Below, piece after piece: positions 8,486 to 16,665 of a stretch of DNA of 64,000 nucleotides. A program made the position numbers and the translations under genes. The notes beneath the pieces were generated by a model. The model was not told where the DNA came from. It saw only the letters and a list, made by a program, of their open reading frames with translations, and searched no databases. The DNA comes from Actinocrispum wychmicini (GTDB lineage: Bacteria; Actinomycetota; Actinomycetes; Mycobacteriales; Pseudonocardiaceae), in NCBI RefSeq assembly GCF_004345645.1, contig NZ_SLWS01000003.1:62001-126000 (forward strand), given 5' to 3'. Position 1 is the first letter of the stretch. The number at the start of each line of letters is the position of its first letter.

Positions 8486-10558
8486 ATGGCTGTGGCGTCT
8501 GACGAATCCCTGTTCATCAGCTACGTGATCGACGCCGATCCCGCGCTGCCGCCGGGCACGCTCGCGTATTCGGTGACCGCACCGGCCGGCGACAGCCGCT
8601 TTTTCCTTGCCGGGCTGCGTGACCACGCCGACTTCGAGGTCTCCGGGATGGCCGTGGGCGTCGCCCGTACGACGGACTCCTCACCGCTGTCGTTGCGGTC
8701 GTTCCCCGGCAATGGGCTGGACCTGCACGTCAACTACCAGGACAGCGGCCAGCCGAACACCGTTGTGCCGCTGCGATTCCAGGACGACGTGTCGAAGGTG
8801 TTGGACCGCAGGCGGATCAAGGTCACCATATCGTCGCAGCGGATCCCGATGCCCACTGCATCGCCCGTGCAGCCGTTGGTGGCGCTGGATCCTGGCGGCG
8901 CGCCGGTCGTGCTGAGCTACGACGTGCCGGAACCCACGTCCTACCGGGGAAAGCAGATCGTCGAGCTGGACTTCCCCGCCGACGTGTTCGCCGCCAAGCC
9001 CGCCGAGGAGGAGCCGGTGAGAGGGACCACGACGCCGATCCGGCCGGCCGCCCGAAATCTGAACGACCTGCTGGTCGACGGCGACGCGGCGATCGGCTAT
9101 GCCGAGGACAGCCTCCTCTACGGCGACCAGAAGCCACAGCGGGTGACCGAGGACGCCAAGGTCCTTGACGCGTTCCGGACGGCCAAGACCACCGGATACC
9201 TGAACCCGGCCGCGTTTCCTGGTGTCCGCGTCGGTCGGGACGCCCATGGGATGCAGGCGGTGAAAACGGCGCTGCAGAACCTGTCCGAGGACACCGTGGT
9301 CACCCTGACGAAGGCCGGCAACCGGTTGGTTGTCTACCGCGACACCGGTGGGAAGCTGTCGTACAAGTTCCTCCCGACGCCGGTGCGCCGCACACCTTCG
9401 CTGCTGCTCGTCGAGTACTACCGGCTGTCGTCGTTCCCCGCGCGTTATGGAGCCGGGCGGACGATCAAGACGTTCTCCCTGCTGCCCGGCGAGAAGACCA
9501 CGATCCGGGTGAGGACGTACAAACGCAGCACGGTGACGATGAAGGAGACATCGTCCATTCTGGACTCGGTGACCACCGAGACGGAGAGCGAGTTCGAACG
9601 GACCGTGCTGGCCGAGCAGAGCAACCAGGACGCTACCAGCCGCAGCCTGGAGTACCACGCCGAGGCTCAGGCCGAAGGGCGGGCGACCTGGGGCTGGGGA
9701 TCGGCCAGCGTGCGGGTCGAAGGTGGCGTCGCGGGCGCGATGAACACGTCCCGTGCCGAGTTCGCCAAGAACCTGTCCAACGCGGTGTCGCAGAACGCCG
9801 CCCGCGCCTCGTCCCGGCGGGACGTGCAGATCGACACCAGCCTGGACATGGTCCGGGAGGAACGCGAGGAGCTGGCGGTCGAACGGGAGCTGGAGAACAT
9901 CAACCTGTCCCGGACGCTCAACTTCGTCTTCCGGCAGATGAACCAGGAGTTCGTCACCCTGCTGCACCTGGTCGACCTGCGGGTGGCGTTCTTCAACGGG
10001 TACGCCGAGTCGCGCACCGAGGTGCCGCTGCACCAGCTAGACCAGTTGCTGGGGACGTTCGTGACGAAGGAGAAGCGTGAGTCGGTCCGCGCCCAGGTGC
10101 TGGCCGCGGTGTCCGCGATCACCGACCACACCGGCGCGCAGGCGACCAAGTTCGTCGAACCCGTGCCGAATTCGGCGGTGACGGGCAGCATGCGGGTCAA
10201 CCCCGGCTACCGCTCGTACTACCGGGTCGCGCCGAACTCGGCCGCGGTCTCCGTGCCGGGGGTGATCGTCGCCGCCGACCAGAACGTCATGCGCACCGAC
10301 GGAATCGTCGTCGACTCGTTCCTCGGCCTGGGCACCGCGCTCGACGAGTACTCGAACGGCCTGCAGGACGAGGCGGTGCGGGAGCGTCGGATCGAGAACG
10401 ACCGCAAGCAGGCGGAAGTCGACCGGGTGCGGCTGGCGTTGAAGCTCGCCGAGAGCGGGGACGCGGCCGCGGTCAGCCGGTTCGAGACGTTGTTCCCGGT
10501 GCCGGACATGGTCAACCAGATCGATCACGCGTCGATCAACGGTCCCGACGAGTCATGA
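8486..10558 (+). CDS. Large protein of unknown function, partner of Fic-like gene
   Basis: I do not recognise this 690-residue protein. ATG 8486 is chosen because GGGAGG lies five bases upstream; the frame is open back to a GTG at 8396. There is no signal peptide or membrane segment. The first about 290 residues are beta-rich and Pro/Gly-containing. A middle segment near residues 320-370 reads KTFSLLPGEKTTIRVRTYKR and leads into a long charged, Glu/Ser-rich, probably helical or coiled-coil stretch (ILDSVTTETESEFERT, then VREEREELAVERELENINLS). A second charged helix (REREIENDRKQAE-like, RRIENDRKQAEVDRVRLALKLAE) is near the C terminus. It overlaps the Fic-like gene by four bases, so both are made together; a structural, carrier or delivery role for the Fic-like protein is speculation. 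Confidence 0.7.
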   Translation: MAVASDESLFISYVIDADPALPPGTLAYSVTAPAGDSRFFLAGLRDHADFEVSGMAVGVARTTDSSPLSLRSFPGNGLDLHVNYQDSGQPNTVVPLRFQDDVSKVLDRRRIKVTISSQRIPMPTASPVQPLVALDPGGAPVVLSYDVPEPTSYRGKQIVELDFPADVFAAKPAEEEPVRGTTTPIRPAARNLNDLLVDGDAAIGYAEDSLLYGDQKPQRVTEDAKVLDAFRTAKTTGYLNPAAFPGVRVGRDAHGMQAVKTALQNLSEDTVVTLTKAGNRLVVYRDTGGKLSYKFLPTPVRRTPSLLLVEYYRLSSFPARYGAGRTIKTFSLLPGEKTTIRVRTYKRSTVTMKETSSILDSVTTETESEFERTVLAEQSNQDATSRSLEYHAEAQAEGRATWGWGSASVRVEGGVAGAMNTSRAEFAKNLSNAVSQNAARASSRRDVQIDTSLDMVREEREELAVERELENINLSRTLNFVFRQMNQEFVTLLHLVDLRVAFFNGYAESRTEVPLHQLDQLLGTFVTKEKRESVRAQVLAAVSAITDHTGAQATKFVEPVPNSAVTGSMRVNPGYRSYYRVAPNSAAVSVPGVIVAADQNVMRTDGIVVDSFLGLGTALDEYSNGLQDEAVRERRIENDRKQAEVDRVRLALKLAESGDAAAVSRFETLFPVPDMVNQIDHASINGPDES

Positions 10559-11583
10559 CGAGTGCCGAAGGTGAGTCGCCGAGGAACGCGCTGTCAATGG
10601 GATCCCGGCTGCGGAACACGAAAGCCCTGGGGTTCAAGCTGAAGCTGGATGCTCTGCGCGGCACCGAGCCGGAGTCCGTCCCGGCGCCGAGGAAACGTGG
10701 CGAAGGCGTCGACGAGGCCGCGATCGCCAACGCCGAGACAAAGCTGGCCGATCAGATGCGCCGCCATCCCGAATACCGCGGGTTCCCCGAACGCGAGTCG
10801 TGGAAGCTGGTGATGGACGGCAACAAGCACCTCGCGCCGCCGGGCACGACGAAACTGACCCAGGTGAAGTACCGGTTCGAGAACGAGCACGGCTACCTGG
10901 TCGCCATGCTGGGTGCCCTGACGGCGATGCTCGCCGACGTCGACCGCCCGTTGACCTGCCGGTACTACGAGCACTTGCACGATCTCTGCGTCGACAACGT
11001 GTACAACACCCGTGGCGTGCTGATGAGCAAGGGATATCGGGGCAGCACGTCCGGTGGCACCGTGCGGTTCGGCGTCCGGCCCGGCCAGACGTGGAGTCAG
11101 GAAGGGTACGACGAACTCAAGGCCAAGTTCGCCGCGCGGGCAAGCGATCCGCCGAGACACCGCCGCGGCAATCCGGTGGGCAAGAGGATGGACAGCGACC
11201 CGGCGATGATGGCCGGGCCTACTGTCGAGAACAAGCAGGTGGTCATCGCACCCGTGGACCCGTTCACGGCGTCCGGCTATGTCGAGGACATCCTGGCCGC
11301 GTACGAACACGACATCGCGTCGCTCGGCGTGCCACCGGCGAACTCGGACCAGCGGATCACCGCGATCGCGCGGTGCTGCCAGGATCTCGACCAGATCCAC
11401 GTGTTCTCCGACGGGAACATCAGGACTGTCGTGTTCGTCGTGCTGACCAAGCTGTTGCTGCAGAACAAGTTGTCGCCCGCCGTGCTGATGGAGCCGAACC
11501 TGCTGGACTGCATGAGCGTCCAGCAGATCACCGCGGCCATCAAGGCCGGCCAAGACTACTTCACCCGGCTCCGCGGTCGTTAG
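10555..11583 (+). CDS. Fic/Doc-like domain protein, probable AMP/NMP-transferase
   Basis: A 342-residue soluble protein whose C-terminal third has a Fic-type active-site motif, HVFSDGNIR (His282 first), against the family consensus HxFx(D/E)GNxR. The catalytic His, the acidic metal ligand, Gly-Asn and the first Arg are kept, while the usual second Gly is Ile and the distal Arg is replaced by Val. Fic enzymes transfer AMP or other nucleotide moieties to target hydroxyls; the change after GN may alter donor use. Regions before the motif (HEHGYLVAMLGAL-like helix and RGSTSGGTVRFGVRP) are compatible with the Fic substrate flap. No toxin-antidote inhibitory (S/T)xxxE(G/N) helix is obvious. It is coupled to the preceding 690-residue gene. 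Effector, toxin or housekeeping role is undecided. Confidence 0.65.
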   Translation: MTSAEGESPRNALSMGSRLRNTKALGFKLKLDALRGTEPESVPAPRKRGEGVDEAAIANAETKLADQMRRHPEYRGFPERESWKLVMDGNKHLAPPGTTKLTQVKYRFENEHGYLVAMLGALTAMLADVDRPLTCRYYEHLHDLCVDNVYNTRGVLMSKGYRGSTSGGTVRFGVRPGQTWSQEGYDELKAKFAARASDPPRHRRGNPVGKRMDSDPAMMAGPTVENKQVVIAPVDPFTASGYVEDILAAYEHDIASLGVPPANSDQRITAIARCCQDLDQIHVFSDGNIRTVVFVVLTKLLLQNKLSPAVLMEPNLLDCMSVQQITAAIKAGQDYFTRLRGR

Positions 11584-11658
11584 GTCATCCGTAGCGACAT
11601 CGACATATGGCGATATGACGGCTTTGTGACAGCGGTGTGAACGGGGATGTCCGGGATG

Positions 11659-11687
11659 ATTCGGGCAATCTGGAATTCTGCCCGAAT
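11659..11687. promoter_or_regulatory. 9-bp perfect inverted repeat in Fic-sedolisin gap
   Basis: ATTCGGGCA (11659-11667) and TGCCCGAAT (11679-11687) are perfectly complementary around an 11-base centre. The 280-base gap 11584-11863 holds nothing else firm except a TAGGTT hexamer near 11771. The repeat could be an operator for the downstream protease gene or a weak transcription end for the Fic-like gene; no T run follows it. Confidence 0.4.
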
Positions 11688-11863
11688 ATGCGCGGTCGCT
11701 ATAACACGGCGCTATCACACGACGACCTTGTCGCGACCGAAAAGTGGGATGAAGGCAACCCCCGACAAAAGTAGGTTCCGGGTGCGAACGTGCCTTCTTA
11801 TGCTGCGTGGACAGGCATCCGCGCGTCGTCGCCGTGCCTGTATCCCTGCTGAGAGGAAATCCC

Positions 11864-13516
11864 ATGCGCTTGCGCAGGTTCGCCGCGGCCATCGCGCCAC
11901 TGTCGGCGATAACACTCATTATCGGTACAGTTCCCGCTCAAGCGTCGGCCGAGCCGTTGGTCGCGCTCGCCGACAACGCGGCCCCGCTGGTGGACAGCAG
12001 CCGTACCGGTGACGCCGGGGCGGACCAGCCGATCACCGCCGCGCTGTCGCTGAAATTGCACAACGAGGGCGCTTTGGAAAGGTTCCTCGCCGACGTTCAG
12101 AACCCGGCGTCGCCGCAATACCGGCACTTCCTCACGCCGAATCAGTTCAGCGAGGCGTTCGGACCGACCCAGGCCGACGTGGATACCGCGATGTCGTTCC
12201 TCAAGCAGAGCGGTGCCACCGGCATCGAGGTTTCCGGCAACCGTCAGGCGATCACGTTCGCCCTGTCCACCGGACAGGCACAATCCGCCTTCCACACCCG
12301 GATCGGGCGCTATCACGACAACGCCAACGGCCGTGACTTCTACGCCAACGACAGCGTGCCCGCCCTGCCCGCCGCTGTGTCGGCCGTGGTCGCCAATGTC
12401 GTCGGTTTGGACAATCATGCCGTCCGCAAGCACTACGCGGTGAAGAACACGGCCGACCCGAGGGTGGTCAAGGCTGTCACTCCGGTGATCCTGAAGTCCG
12501 CGTACGGCGTCACCGCCGCGCAGGGCACGGGCAGTGGCGTGAACGTCGGCTTCGTCGAGTTCGACGGCTACCAGAAGTCGAACATCACCCAGTACGACAG
12601 CACGAACGGCCTGTCGGCGGGTTCGGTGACCACGGTGTCGGTGAGCGGCGCCAACTTCGACTTGAACCCGGGTGGCGGCCAGATCGAGGTCGAACTGGAC
12701 GTCGAGGTCGTGCACGCGCTCGCCGCGGCCGCCAACGACTTCGTCTACGAGGCGCCCAACTCCAGCGCGGGCGAACTCGCGATGTACCAACAGATCGCGT
12801 CCGAGGCACGAGTGAGCGTCATGTCGGTGTCCTGGGGCTCGTGTGAGCCGGCCGAGGGCGCCAGCCAGGCCAGGAGCGTGAACAACGCGCTCGCAACCGG
12901 TGCCGCCGAAGGCATTTCCTACTTCGTGGCGGCCGGCGACGACGGCACGACCGACTGCGCACGGCAGACCGGCAGCCTCGCCAGGACCGTGGACTTCCCG
13001 GCGTCCAGCCCGAACGTGACCGCGGTCGGCGGCACCAGGCTGAACGTGACCTCGGCCAACGCGTACCAGTCCGAGTCCACCTGGAACGACGGCAGCTCGG
13101 GCGGATCCACCGGCGGCGGCATCTCGACGATCTTCAACGCGCCGTCCTACCAGTCCGCGCAGAGCACCACCAGGCGCAAGGTGCCGGACGTGTCGGCCGA
13201 CGCCAGCCCGTCCTCCGGCTACCGGATCTTCTCCGCCGGCCAGTTCGTCACCGTGGGCGGCACGTCCGGCGCGGCGCCGCTGTGGGCGGGGTTCGCCACG
13301 CTGCAGAACGCCCGGCACGGCGGCAAGCTGGGCAACCTGAACCCGACCTTCTACAGCATCGGCAACGGTTCGACGTACACCACTGGCTTCCACGACATCA
13401 CCACCGGGAACAACAGCTTCAACGGTGTCACCGGCTTCACCGCCGCCACCGGCTACGACCAGACCACCGGCTGGGGCTCGTTCAAGAGCGCGGCACTGGC
13501 CGGCCTGATCGGCTGA
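11864..13516 (+). CDS. Secreted S53 sedolisin-type serine-carboxyl peptidase
   Basis: A 550-residue preproprotein. A signal peptide of about 28 residues (ending PAQASA) is followed by an activation prodomain (about 40-185, with PQYRHFLTPNQFSEAFGPT) and the catalytic domain. The sedolisin triad is visible: Glu275 and Asp279 in IEVELDV, the oxyanion Asp359 in AAGDDG, and the nucleophile Ser468 in GGTSGAAP. The C-terminal calcium-site segments FHDITTG and GYDQTTGWGS are present. Such enzymes are acid-active extracellular endopeptidases that self-process. ATG 11864 has GAGAGGAAA upstream; the frame is open further left. A perfect terminator hairpin follows, shared with the convergent TetR gene. 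Confidence 0.93.
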   Translation: MRLRRFAAAIAPLSAITLIIGTVPAQASAEPLVALADNAAPLVDSSRTGDAGADQPITAALSLKLHNEGALERFLADVQNPASPQYRHFLTPNQFSEAFGPTQADVDTAMSFLKQSGATGIEVSGNRQAITFALSTGQAQSAFHTRIGRYHDNANGRDFYANDSVPALPAAVSAVVANVVGLDNHAVRKHYAVKNTADPRVVKAVTPVILKSAYGVTAAQGTGSGVNVGFVEFDGYQKSNITQYDSTNGLSAGSVTTVSVSGANFDLNPGGGQIEVELDVEVVHALAAAANDFVYEAPNSSAGELAMYQQIASEARVSVMSVSWGSCEPAEGASQARSVNNALATGAAEGISYFVAAGDDGTTDCARQTGSLARTVDFPASSPNVTAVGGTRLNVTSANAYQSESTWNDGSSGGSTGGGISTIFNAPSYQSAQSTTRRKVPDVSADASPSSGYRIFSAGQFVTVGGTSGAAPLWAGFATLQNARHGGKLGNLNPTFYSIGNGSTYTTGFHDITTGNNSFNGVTGFTAATGYDQTTGWGSFKSAALAGLIG

Positions 13517-13530
13517 CTCGTTTCACCCCT

Positions 13531-13567
13531 GGGCCTGATCTCGTTGCTACGCAACGAGATCAGGCCC
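13531..13567. terminator. Perfect 17-bp bidirectional terminator hairpin
   Basis: The arms 13531-13547 and 13551-13567 (GGGCCTGATCTCGTTGC and its exact complement) are separated by only TAC. The hairpin lies 14 bases after the sedolisin stop and its right arm ends on the first base of the convergent TetR gene's stop codon, so one structure can end transcription from both sides. Confidence 0.85.
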
Positions 13568-14112
13568 TACCAGCCGGCCTGGACCGCGCCGCGGACCCGG
13601 TCGGGCTGCTCACAGGCGAGCAGGTCCAGCAGTAGACCGCGGATCAGGGCCAGTGCTCGGGTGGCGTTGGCCTCCGCCTCGGGCAACGGCGTTCCCGGCT
13701 GGGCCTGGACCAGCAGATCCAGCCAGTCGCGCACGGCGTCGCCGGCGAACCCCGCCCAGGGGCCGGGATCGCTGCTCAACGACAGCAGGAACGCCTCGTA
13801 GGTCAGCCGGACCGTCGGCCGTTGCTCGGGCGCGGACAACCACATCCAGAGTCGTTCGACAAGCACCTGGAACCCGCTGACGGGGGCGGTGTTCGGGTCG
13901 AGGACCGCCGTCACCATCCGGACCTGGTCCCGTCGCGCCCGCGCGAGCAGTTCGCGGACCAGGCCGTCCTTGCTGCCGAACAGGTACAGCAGCACTCGGG
14001 GGCTGGATCCGGCGGCGGCGGCCAGCGGCCGCAACGACAGTCCGATCAGCCCGTGCTCCAGCACGTACCGGTAGCAGGCGTCGAGCAGTTCAGTCCGCCG
14101 TGGCGAGGGCAT
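13567..14112 (-). CDS. TetR-family regulator
   Basis: A 181-residue one-component repressor. The N-terminal helix-turn-helix is seen in GLIGLSLRPLAAAAGSSPRVLLYLFGSKDGLVRELL; the rest is an alpha-helical ligand domain with no recognised signature. It is divergent from the SDR gene that starts 41 bases away, and the gap holds a near-ideal operator (14124-14143). The simplest reading is that it represses itself and the SDR, with the SDR substrate or product as ligand. ATG start at 14112. Confidence 0.88.
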   Translation of the reverse strand: MPSPRRTELLDACYRYVLEHGLIGLSLRPLAAAAGSSPRVLLYLFGSKDGLVRELLARARRDQVRMVTAVLDPNTAPVSGFQVLVERLWMWLSAPEQRPTVRLTYEAFLLSLSSDPGPWAGFAGDAVRDWLDLLVQAQPGTPLPEAEANATRALALIRGLLLDLLACEQPDRVRGAVQAGW

Positions 14113-14123
14113 GGGCTACCCTA

Positions 14124-14143
14124 ACTGAAACGACTGTTTCAGT
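14124..14143. promoter_or_regulatory. Operator between TetR and SDR genes
   Basis: ACTGAAAC and GTTTCAGT form perfect 8-bp arms around GACT, the size and symmetry of a TetR site. It lies between divergent starts at 14112 and 14154 and directly beside a TACCCT hexamer (14116-14121) that may be a -10 element, so binding would block both promoters. Confidence 0.7.
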
Positions 14144-14153
14144 GGGAGCGGGC

Positions 14154-14903
14154 ATGGACTTCTCACTCGCCGGGCGAACGGCCCTGGTCACCGGCTCGGT
14201 CCGGGGCCTGGGCCTGGAGATGGCCCGCGGCCTGGGGCGTGCGGGCGCGCACGTGGTGCTCAACGGAAGGGACGCCACCACGCTGGCGAACGCGACCGCG
14301 CGGCTGCGCGACGAGGGCCTGGACGCGGACATGGCCGTGTTCGACGTCACCGACCTGGCCGCGGCGCGGGCGGCCGTGGCCGCGGTGGGTCGGATCGACG
14401 TGCTGGTGAACAACGTCGGTCAACGGGACCGGCGCGGGATGGCCGAGCTGACACCGGCGGACCTGGCCCGGATGCTCCAGATCCACGTCACGTCCGCGTA
14501 CGCGCTGAGCCGGACCGTCGCCGCCGACCTGGTCGAGCGCGGGGCGCCCGGCAGGATCATCAACGTCTCGTCGGTCTCCGGCCAGCTCGGCCGGCCGGGG
14601 GACGTCGCGTACGCCACGGTCAAGGCCGGCCTGGACGGTCTGACCCGGGCTTTGGCCGCCGACCTCGGCCGGCGGCGGATCACCGTCAACTCGGTGGCGC
14701 CGGGCACGTTCGCGACCGAGGTGAACGCCCAGTTCGCGAACGATCCACAGTGGACGGACTGGCTGCGGTCGCGGACCGCGCTCGGCCGCTGGGGTCGGCC
14801 CGAGGAGATCGCCGGTGTCGTGGTGTTCCTGGCCGGCGACACCGCGTCCTTCGTGACCGGCCAGACCATCGCCGTCGACGGCGGGATGACCACGACGTTC
14901 TGA
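14154..14903 (+). CDS. Short-chain dehydrogenase/reductase
   Basis: A 249-residue classical SDR. The cofactor motif TGSVRGLG is near residue 12, NNVG follows at about 88, the catalytic Ser is in NVSSVSG and the Tyr/Lys pair in YATVK. The C-terminal FVTGQTIAVDGG is typical of FabG-like enzymes acting on 3-oxo or secondary-alcohol substrates with NAD(P)H. ATG 14154 with GGGAGCGGG upstream is preferred over the longer frame at 14100, which would run through the operator. Probably controlled by the divergent TetR protein; true substrate unknown. Confidence 0.9.
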   Translation: MDFSLAGRTALVTGSVRGLGLEMARGLGRAGAHVVLNGRDATTLANATARLRDEGLDADMAVFDVTDLAAARAAVAAVGRIDVLVNNVGQRDRRGMAELTPADLARMLQIHVTSAYALSRTVAADLVERGAPGRIINVSSVSGQLGRPGDVAYATVKAGLDGLTRALAADLGRRRITVNSVAPGTFATEVNAQFANDPQWTDWLRSRTALGRWGRPEEIAGVVVFLAGDTASFVTGQTIAVDGGMTTTF

Positions 14904-14970
14904 CCGTGCCGCCCACGCAACCCTACGAACGAGGGTTGATTCGATCACCGCTGGAGAGTCGCATGCCCTC

Positions 14971-16533
14971 ATGTCACGGATGCGTTTGCCTGTTGTGCTC
15001 CTCGCCGTGGCCGCCTTCGTCGCTTCGCCGTTGCCGGCGTGGGCGGACAATGACGCCGTGTTAGGTTTCGACCTGGACTCGGCCACTATTCCCGAACTAC
15101 AGCACCGGATGGACCAGGGCCGGCTCTCGTCGGTCCGGCTGACCGCCGCGTACCTGGCCAGGATCGCCAGGGTGGACGGCAAGATCCATTCGGTGATCGC
15201 GCTGAACTCGCGGGCGCTCGCCGACGCCGCGGCCAGTGACGCCCGCAGGCGGCACGGCCGGACGCTCGGCCAGCTCGACGGGATTCCGGTGCTGCTCAAG
15301 GACAACGTCGACACCCACCGGATGCCGGCCACCGCCGGGTCCCGGGCGCTGGCCGCGACCCCGCCGACGAACGACGCCACCCTGGTCACCCGGCTGGAGC
15401 GCGGCGGCGCGGTGATCCTCGGCAAGACGAACCTGTCGGAATGGGCGAACTTCCGCTCGACCCGCTCGACGTCCGGTTGGTCCGGTGTGGGCGGACAGAC
15501 GAACAACCCGTACGTGCTGGACCGCAACCCGTGCGGCTCGTCGTCCGGGTCGGGCGCGGCGATCGCGGCCACCCTGGCCCAGGTGGCGATCGGCACCGAG
15601 ACCGACGGGTCGATCGTGTGCCCGTCCGGGCAGAACGACATCGTCGGGCACAAGCCGACGCTTGGCCTGGTCAGCCGGACCGGTGTGGTGCCGATCTCGG
15701 CCGAACAGGACACCCCCGGCCCGATGACGCGGCACGTCGTGGACGCCGCGATCACCCTGTCCGTCCTGCAGGGACGCGACCGCTCCGACCCGGCGACGTT
15801 GCGGATTCCCCGCGACCAGCCGCAGGACTACGCGGCGCTGTTGCGGCCGGACGCCCTGCGCGGCGCCAGGATCGGCGTGTGGCGCCAGGCCGGGGCCGAC
15901 GCGGACGTCGACCGGGTGGTGAACGACGCGGTGGCGACGTTGAAGTCCAAGGGCGCGACCGTGGTCGATGTGGACCTGCCGTTCCAGGACGCGGTGAACC
16001 AGAACGAGCTGCCCGCGCTGCTCACCGAGTTCCGCCGGGACCTGAACACGTACCTGGCGAACCGCCCGGGCCGGCCGAACACCCTCAAGGACCTGATCGC
16101 CTTCAACAAGGCGGACCCGGTCGAGCTGTCCAAGTTCGGCCAGGAGCTGTTCGAGCAGGCCGAGGCCGCCCCGCCGCCGACCGACCCGGGGTACCTGAAG
16201 GCCCGTGAGACCGCCACGTCCAGCGCCAAGCACTCGATCGACGACACGCTGGCCAAGTTCCACCTGGACGCGATCGTGTCGCCGACGAACAGCCCGGCGT
16301 GGAAGACCGACTACGCGAAGGGCGATGCGTTCGTCCTCGGCTCGTCGACACCCGCCGCCGTGGCCGGCTACCCGAACATCTCGGTGCCCGCCGGGTTCGC
16401 CGGCCCGCTGCCGATCGGGCTGTCGTTCTTCGCCGGTCAGTGGTCCGACGCCAAGGTACTGGCGTTCGGCGCCGCGTTCGAACGGGCCGCACCCGCCCGC
16501 CGGATCCCGCAGTTCATCCCATCAATTGGCTAG
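14971..16533 (+). CDS. Secreted amidase-signature family hydrolase
   Basis: A 520-residue amidase-signature enzyme with an N-terminal signal peptide (MSRMRLPVVLLAVAAF, cleavage near LPAWA). The Ser-cisSer-Lys triad is intact: Lys110 in LLKDNVDT, the cis-Ser near 190 in GSSSGSG and the nucleophile Ser214 in ETDGSI. Family members hydrolyse a range of amides; export suggests an external substrate such as a peptide amide or acyl amide. ATG 14971 is used; ATG 14980 is an in-frame alternative. It follows the SDR gene by 67 bases and may be independent. Confidence 0.9.
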   Translation: MSRMRLPVVLLAVAAFVASPLPAWADNDAVLGFDLDSATIPELQHRMDQGRLSSVRLTAAYLARIARVDGKIHSVIALNSRALADAAASDARRRHGRTLGQLDGIPVLLKDNVDTHRMPATAGSRALAATPPTNDATLVTRLERGGAVILGKTNLSEWANFRSTRSTSGWSGVGGQTNNPYVLDRNPCGSSSGSGAAIAATLAQVAIGTETDGSIVCPSGQNDIVGHKPTLGLVSRTGVVPISAEQDTPGPMTRHVVDAAITLSVLQGRDRSDPATLRIPRDQPQDYAALLRPDALRGARIGVWRQAGADADVDRVVNDAVATLKSKGATVVDVDLPFQDAVNQNELPALLTEFRRDLNTYLANRPGRPNTLKDLIAFNKADPVELSKFGQELFEQAEAAPPPTDPGYLKARETATSSAKHSIDDTLAKFHLDAIVSPTNSPAWKTDYAKGDAFVLGSSTPAAVAGYPNISVPAGFAGPLPIGLSFFAGQWSDAKVLAFGAAFERAAPARRIPQFIPSIG

Positions 16534-16665
16534 GCTCGGCTAGGTGAGCAACACTTCGACAGAAACATGAAAACTTAGTGCAAACGGTCGATTCTGCGAC
16601 ACAACACCTTGTCGGGTTCTGGACGGCGGCCTATGGTCGCCTCACTCCGGCCCGAGAGGAACGAC

